Shown: piece by piece, positions 58,088 to 64,000 of the stretch
Position numbering within the stretch: position 1 is the stretch's first letter
Layout of the letters: each line of letters starts with the position of its first letter
Origin: Torymus aiolomorphi
Lineage: Eukaryota > Arthropoda > Insecta > Hymenoptera > Torymidae
Assembly (NCBI GenBank): GCA_036365515.1
Contig: CM070874.1
Span: 210,670,297-210,734,296 of the forward strand
Direction: 5' to 3'
Length of the DNA stretch: 64,000 bases
Notes under the pieces: generated by a model
What the model was told of the DNA's origin: nothing
What the model saw: the letters and a program-made list of their open reading frames with translations, nothing else
Databases searched by the model: none
Made by a program: the position numbers and the translations under genes

Positions 58088-61000
58088 TTGGTGGACACCA
58101 CGCATTTTTCAACATATACTATGCTAGTATATGTTGTATTGGACGTATTGGAAAAAACAGGCATTTTTAGCATGGACCTAAGTTATTTTGACGAAAACAA
58201 TGATCGAAATCCATATTTCCAGCAGATTAAGAACAAAAGTACTGATAATCATGGTTTCCCTCTGTTTTTTTCAGGATACAACGTACTTTTCAAGATATAC
58301 TTGAAAAATATTGGTAAAAACAGACATTTTTAACCATATATTATGAAAATATTGGTAAAAATTGGCGTATTTAGCATCAAACTTCCTCATTTTGAGGAAA
58401 AGAATACTCCAAATCCATATTCCCAGCAGATTAAGAACAAAAAGTACCGAAAATCAAGGTTTTTCGCTGTTTTTTGGTGGACACCACGCATTTTTCGGCC
58501 TGTACTAGGAAAATATTGGTAGAAACAGAAACTTTTAGCATAGACCTATGTCATTTTGACGAAAACAATGATCGCTATCCATATTTTGCAGCAGATTACG
58601 AACGTAAAGTACATAAAATCATGGTTTTTCGCTGTTTTTTTCAGGTTACATCGTACTTTTCACCATATACTTGGAAAATATTGGTAAGAACAGACATATT
58701 TAGCAAAAAACTTCGTCCCTTTGACGAAAACAATGACCGAAAACCATATTTCCAGCAGATTAAGAACAAAATGTACTGAAAATCAAGGTTTTTCGCTGAT
58801 TTTTTCAGGATACAACGTACATTTAACCATATACTTGGAAAATATTGGTAACAACAGGCATTTTTAACCATATATTATGAAAATATTGGTCAAAACAGCC
58901 ATATTTAGCATTAAACTTCCTCATCTTCAGGAAAACAATATTCCAAATCTTTATTCCCAGCAGATTAAGAACAAAAAGTACAGAAAATCAATGTTTTCCG
59001 CTGTTTTTTGCAGAAAACGACGCACTTTTCACCATATACTAGCAACGTGTTGGAAAAAACAGGCATTTTTAGCATGGACCTAAGTTATTTTCACGAAAAC
59101 AATGATCCAAATCCATATTTCCAACAGATTAAGAACAGAAATTACCGAAAATCATGGTTATTCTCCGTTTTTTGGTGGATACCACGCGCTTTTCACCATA
59201 TACTAGGAAAATATTGGTAAAAACAGGCATTTTTAGCATAGATCCAAGTTATTTTGACGAAAACAATGATCGAAATCCATATTTCCAGCAGATTAAGAGC
59301 AAAAAGTACCGACAATCATGGTGTTTCGCTATTTTTTGCAGGATGCCAAGCACTTATTGCCATATACTAACAAAATGTTTGTAAAAACAGGCATTTTTAG
59401 CATAGATCTATCTTATTTGGACGAAAACAATAATCGATATCCATATTTCCAGCAGATTTAAAGCAAACAGTACTGAAAATCATGGTTTTTCGCTGTTTTT
59501 TCGGGATACAAGGTACTTTTCACTATATACTTTGAATTTATTGGTAAAAACAAGCATTATTAGCAGAAACCTTCGTCATTTTGAGGGAAAGAATGATCGA
59601 AATCCATATTTCCAGCAGATTAAGAACAAAAAGAACCGAAAATCATCGTTTTTCGTTATTTTTTGTAGGATACCAGGCTCTCTTCACCATATGCTGTGAA
59701 AATATTGGTAAAAACAAGCATTTTTAACATAGACCTAAATTATTTTGACGAAAACAATGATGAAATCCATATTTCCAGCGGATTAAGAACAAAAAGAACT
59801 GAAAATCATGGTTTTTCGCTGTTTTTTTCAGGGTACGACGTAGTTTTCACCATATACTTGGAAAATATTGGTAAAAACAGGGATATTTAGCATAAAACTT
59901 CATCATTTTGAGGAAAACAATAATCCAAATCCATAGTTCCAGCAGATTAAGAACAAAAAGTACTAAAAATCATGGTTTTCCCTGTTTTTTCAGGATACAA
60001 CGTACTTTTCGCCATATACTTGGAGAATATTGGTAAAAGAGGCTTTTTAGCAAAAAACTTCGTTATTTTGAGGAAAACAATGATCAAAATCCATATTTCC
60101 AGCAGATTAAGAACAAAAAGTACTGAAAATCATGGTTTTTCACGGTTTTTTTCAGGATTCAACGTACTTATCACGATATACTTGGGAAATATTGGTAAAA
60201 ATAGCCATATTTAGAATAAAACTTCGTCATTTTGGGAAAACAATGATCCAAATCCATTTTTCTGCAGATTAAGCACATAAAGTACCGAAAAACATGGTTT
60301 TTCGCTGTTTTTTCGGGATACAAGGTACTTTTCACCATATACATTGAAACTATTGATAAAAACAAGCATTTTTAGCAGAAAACATCTTCATTTGGAGGAA
60401 AAGAATGATCGAAATCCATATTTCCAGCAGATTAAGAACAAAAAGTACTGAAAATCATGGTTTTTTATTTTTTTCTCAGGATACAACATACCTTTCACCA
60501 TATACTAGGAAAATATTCTTAAAACCAGGCATTTTTAGCATAGACCTAAATTATTTTGACGATAACAATGATCGAAATCCATATTTCAAGCAGAATAATA
60601 ACAAAAAGTACTGAAACTCATGGTTTTCCGCGGTTTTTTCGGGATACAACGTACTTTTTGCGATATACTTGGAGAATATTCGTAAAAACTGGCATTTTTA
60701 GCATAGACTTTAGTTATTTTGACGAAAACAATGATCGCTATCCATATTTTGCAGCAGATTACGAACGTAAAGTACATAAAATCATGGTTTTTCGCTGTTT
60801 TTTTCAGGTTACATCGTACTTTTCACCATATACTTGGAAAATATTGGTAAGAACAGACATATTTAGCAAAAAACTTCGTCCCTTTGACGAAAACAATGAC
60901 CGAAAACCATATTTCCAGCAGATTAAGAACAAAATGTACTGAAAATCAAGGTTTTTCGCTGATTTTTTCAGGATACAACGTACATTTAACCATATACTTG

Positions 61001-61661
61001 GAAAATATTGGTAACAACAGGCATTTTTAACCATATATTATGAAAATATTGGTCAAAACAGCCATATTTAGCATTAAACTTCCTCATCTTCAGGAAAACA
61101 ATATTCCAAATCTTTATTCCCAGCAGATTAAGAACAAAAAGTACAGAAAATCAATGTTTTCCGCTGTTTTTTGCAGAAAACGACGCACTTTTCACCATAT
61201 ACTAGCAACGTGTTGGAAAAAACAGGCATTTTTAGCATGGACCTAAGTTATTTTCACGAAAACAATGATCCAAATCCATATTTCCAACAGATTAAGAACA
61301 GAAATTACCGAAAATCATGGTTATTCTCCGTTTTTTGGTGGATACCACGCGCTTTTCACCATATACTAGGAAAATATTGGTAAAAACAGGCATTTTTAGC
61401 ATAGATCCAAGTTATTTTGACGAAAACAATGATCGAAATCCATATTTCCAGCAGATTAAGAACAAAAAGTACCGACAATCATGGTGTTTCGCTATTTTTT
61501 GCAGGATGCCAAGCACTTATCGCCATATACTAACAAAATGTTTGTAAAAACAGGCATTTTTAGCATAGATCTATCTTATTTTGACGAAAACAATAATCGA
61601 TATCCATATTTCCAGCAGATTTAAAGCAAACAGTACTGAAAATCATGGTTTTTCGCTGTTT
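58088..61661 (+). repeat. Higher-order repeat block, 3.57-kb period, copy 1
   Basis: Variants at 58111, 58474, 58877, 59696 and 60171 recur at 61686, 62048, 62451, 63269 and 63747: offsets 3575, 3574, 3574, 3573 and 3576. The near-constant offset over 2.3 kb shows a recent block duplication of about 22 monomers; copy 2 runs off the window. Confidence 0.85.
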
Positions 61662-64000
61662 TTTGGTGGACACCACGCATTTTTCAACATATACTATGCT
61701 AGTATATGTTGTATTGGACGTATTGGAAAAAACAGGCATTTTTAGCATGGACCTAAGTTATTTTGACGAAAACAATGATCGAAATCCATATTTCCAGCAG
61801 ATTAAGAACAAAAGTACTGATAATCATGGTTTCCCTCTGTTTTTTCAGGATACAACGTACTTTTCAAGATATACTTGGAAAATATTGGTAAAAACAGACA
61901 TTTTTAACCATATATTATGAAAATATTGGTAAAAATTGGCGTATTTAGCATCAAACTTCCTCATTTTGAGGAAAAGAATATTCCAAATCCATATTCCCAG
62001 CAGATTAAGAACAAAAAGTACCGAAAATCAAGGTTTTTCGCTGTTTTTTGGTGGACACCACGCATTTTTCGGCATGTACTAGGAAAATATTGGTAGAAAC
62101 AGAAATTTTTAGCATAGACCTATGTCATTTTGACGAAAACAATGATCGCTATCCATATTTTGCAGCAGATTACGAACGTAAAGTACATAAAATCATGGTT
62201 TTTCGCTGTTTTTTTCAGGATACATCGTACTTTTCACCATATACTTGGAAAATATTGGTAAAAACAGACATATTTAGCAAAAAACTTCGTCCCTTTGACG
62301 AAAACAATGACCGAAAACCATATTTCCAGCAGATTAAGAACAAAATGTACTGAAAATCAAGGTTTTTCGCTGATTTTTTCAGGATACAACGTACATTTAA
62401 CCATATACTTGGAAAATATTGGTAACAACAGGCATTTTTAACCATATATTATGAAAATATTGGTCAAAACAGCCATATTTAGCATTAAACTTCCTCATCT
62501 TCAGGAAAACAATATTCCAAATCTTTATTCCCAGCAGATTAAGAACAAAAAGTACAGAAAATCAATGTTTTCCGCTGTTTTTTGCAGAATACGACGCACT
62601 TTTCACCATATACTAGCAACGTGTTGGAAAAAACAGGCATTTTTAGCATGGACCTAAGTTATTTTCACGAAAACAATGATCCAAATCCATATTTCCAACA
62701 GATTAAGAACAGAAATTACCGAAAATCATGTTATTCTCCGTTTTTTGGTGGATACCACGCGCTTTTCACCATATACTAGGAAAATATTGGTAAAAACAGG
62801 CATTTTTAGCATAGATCCAAGTTATTTTGACGAAAACAATGATCGAAATCCATATTTCCAGCAGATTAAGAGCAAAAAGTACCGACAATCATGGTGTTTC
62901 GCTATTTTTTGCAGGATGCCAAGCACTTATTGCCATATACTAACAAAATGTTTGTAAAAACAGGCATTTTTAGCATAGATCTATCTTATTTGGACGAAAA
63001 CAATAATCGATATCCATATTTCCAGCAGATTTAAAGCAAACAGTACTGAAAATCATGGTTTTTCGCTGTTTTTTCGGGATACAAGGTACTTTTCACTATA
63101 TACTTTGAATTTATTGGTAAAAACAAGCATTATTAGCAGAAACCTTCGTCATTTTGAGGGAAAGAATGATCGAAATCCATATTTCCAGCAGATTAAGAAC
63201 AAAAAGAACCGAAAATCATCGTTTTTCGTTATTTTTTGTAGGATACCAGGCTCTCTTCACCATATGCTGTGAAAATATTGGTAAAAACAAGCATTTTTAA
63301 CATAGACCTAAATTATTTTGACGAAAACAATGATGAAATCCATATTTCCAGCGGATTAAGAACAAAAAGAACTGAAAATCATGGTTTTTCGCTGTTTTTT
63401 TCAGGGTACGACGTAGTTTTCACCATATACTTGGAAAATATTGGTAAAAACAGGGATATTTAGCATAAAACTTCATCATTTTGAGGAAAACAATAATCCA
63501 AATCCATAGTTCCAGCAGATTAAGAACAAAAAGTACTAAAAATCATGGTTTTCCCCTGTTTTTTTCAGGATACAACGTACTTTTCGCCATATACTTGGAG
63601 AATATTGGTAAAAGAGGCTTTTTTAGCAAAAAACTTCGTTATTTTGAGGAAAACAATGATCAAAATCCATATTTCCAGCAGATTAAGAACAAAAAGTACT
63701 GAAAATCATGGTTTTTCACGGTTTTTTTCAGGATTCAACGTACTTATCACGATATACTTGGGAAATATTGGTAAAAATAGCCATATTTAGAATAAAACTT
63801 CGTCATTTTGGGAAAACAATGATCCAAATCCATTTTTCTGCAGATTAAGCACATAAAGTACCGAAAAACATGGTTTTTCGCTGTTTTTTCGGGATACAAG
63901 GTACTTTTCACCATATACATTGAAACTATTGATAAAAACAAGCATTTTTAGCAGAAAACATCTTCATTTGGAGGAAAAGAATGATCGAAATCCATATTTC

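Larger units (their letters stand above)
47551..64000 (+). repeat. Satellite S array, ~164-bp monomer, nested higher-order repeats
   Basis: About 100 tandem monomers, all in one orientation, running past the right edge. Landmarks in each monomer: TTTTTCGCTGTTTTTT, GGATAC, ACTTTTCACCATATACT, GGAAAATATTGGTAAAAACA, ATTTTGACGAAAACAATGAT and CCATATTTCCAGCAGATTAA. Distinct monomer variants recur at long range: period 5035 between about 52000-53330 and 57040-58370, and 3574-3575 between 58088-60420 and 61662-64000. Size and organisation fit a centromeric or pericentromeric satellite. Open frames up to 130 codons follow from the near-multiple-of-three period. No CENP-B-box consensus was seen. Confidence 0.93.

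Noticed and set aside
47551..64000. CRISPR array
   Set aside because: Regular repeats, but without unique spacers; whole monomers repeat, and the setting is eukaryotic.

Overview
The window looks like repeat-dense heterochromatin of a eukaryote, most likely an insect. The evidence is a Penelope-like retroelement with hammerhead ribozymes, arthropod-style core promoter elements (TATA, Inr, DPE), GAGA-rich CpG-rich 5'-exon-like patches, and kilobases of satellite DNA. The species is not identifiable by eye. I see no intact host protein-coding gene, no tRNA or rRNA gene and no prokaryotic gene organisation. Nearly all short open frames are chance frames inside satellites.

Layout. 1-10228: satellite family A (units of about 690-710 bp, plus 487-bp deletion variants), interrupted at 2722-8394 by a Penelope-like element (PLE). 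The PLE is a single composite insertion: a 5'-truncated minus-strand copy, then a plus-strand copy between two 466-bp direct pseudo-LTRs, all bounded by a 13-bp target-site duplication. Each of the three pseudo-LTR regions holds a minimal hammerhead ribozyme. 12480-24205: a large inverted-repeat structure ending in oppositely oriented 90-bp repeat arrays. It encloses a TA-flanked palindromic transposon (14381-15425), 40-bp, 41-45-bp, 24-bp and 93-bp minisatellites, and a possible first coding exon (17580-17828). 24211-34140: dispersed repeats, a fossil transposase fragment, a CpG-rich 5'-exon candidate ending in a splice donor (29646), short tandem repeats, a 330-bp satellite (family C), a foldback-element arm and a TATA-Inr-DPE promoter (33711-33773).

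35275-47410: mostly second copies of earlier sequences. These are foldback element copies, family A, repeat E, 650-bp direct repeats (H) flanking a 537-bp satellite (B), an inverted copy of repeat G, a 332-bp tandem repeat (D) and family C. 47551-64000: one continuous array of a monomer of about 164 bp, with nested higher-order repeats of about 5.0 and 3.57 kb, running off the right edge.

The only functional coding content is retroelement-derived (RT plus GIY-YIG endonuclease), and both copies are broken. The window otherwise records satellite growth, segmental duplication and template-switch events, with several small perfect palindromes at array edges and duplication joints. Statements about periods come from anchor-sequence positions read directly; family assignments of the PLE and ribozyme rest on known motifs; functional roles for satellites are not claimed.
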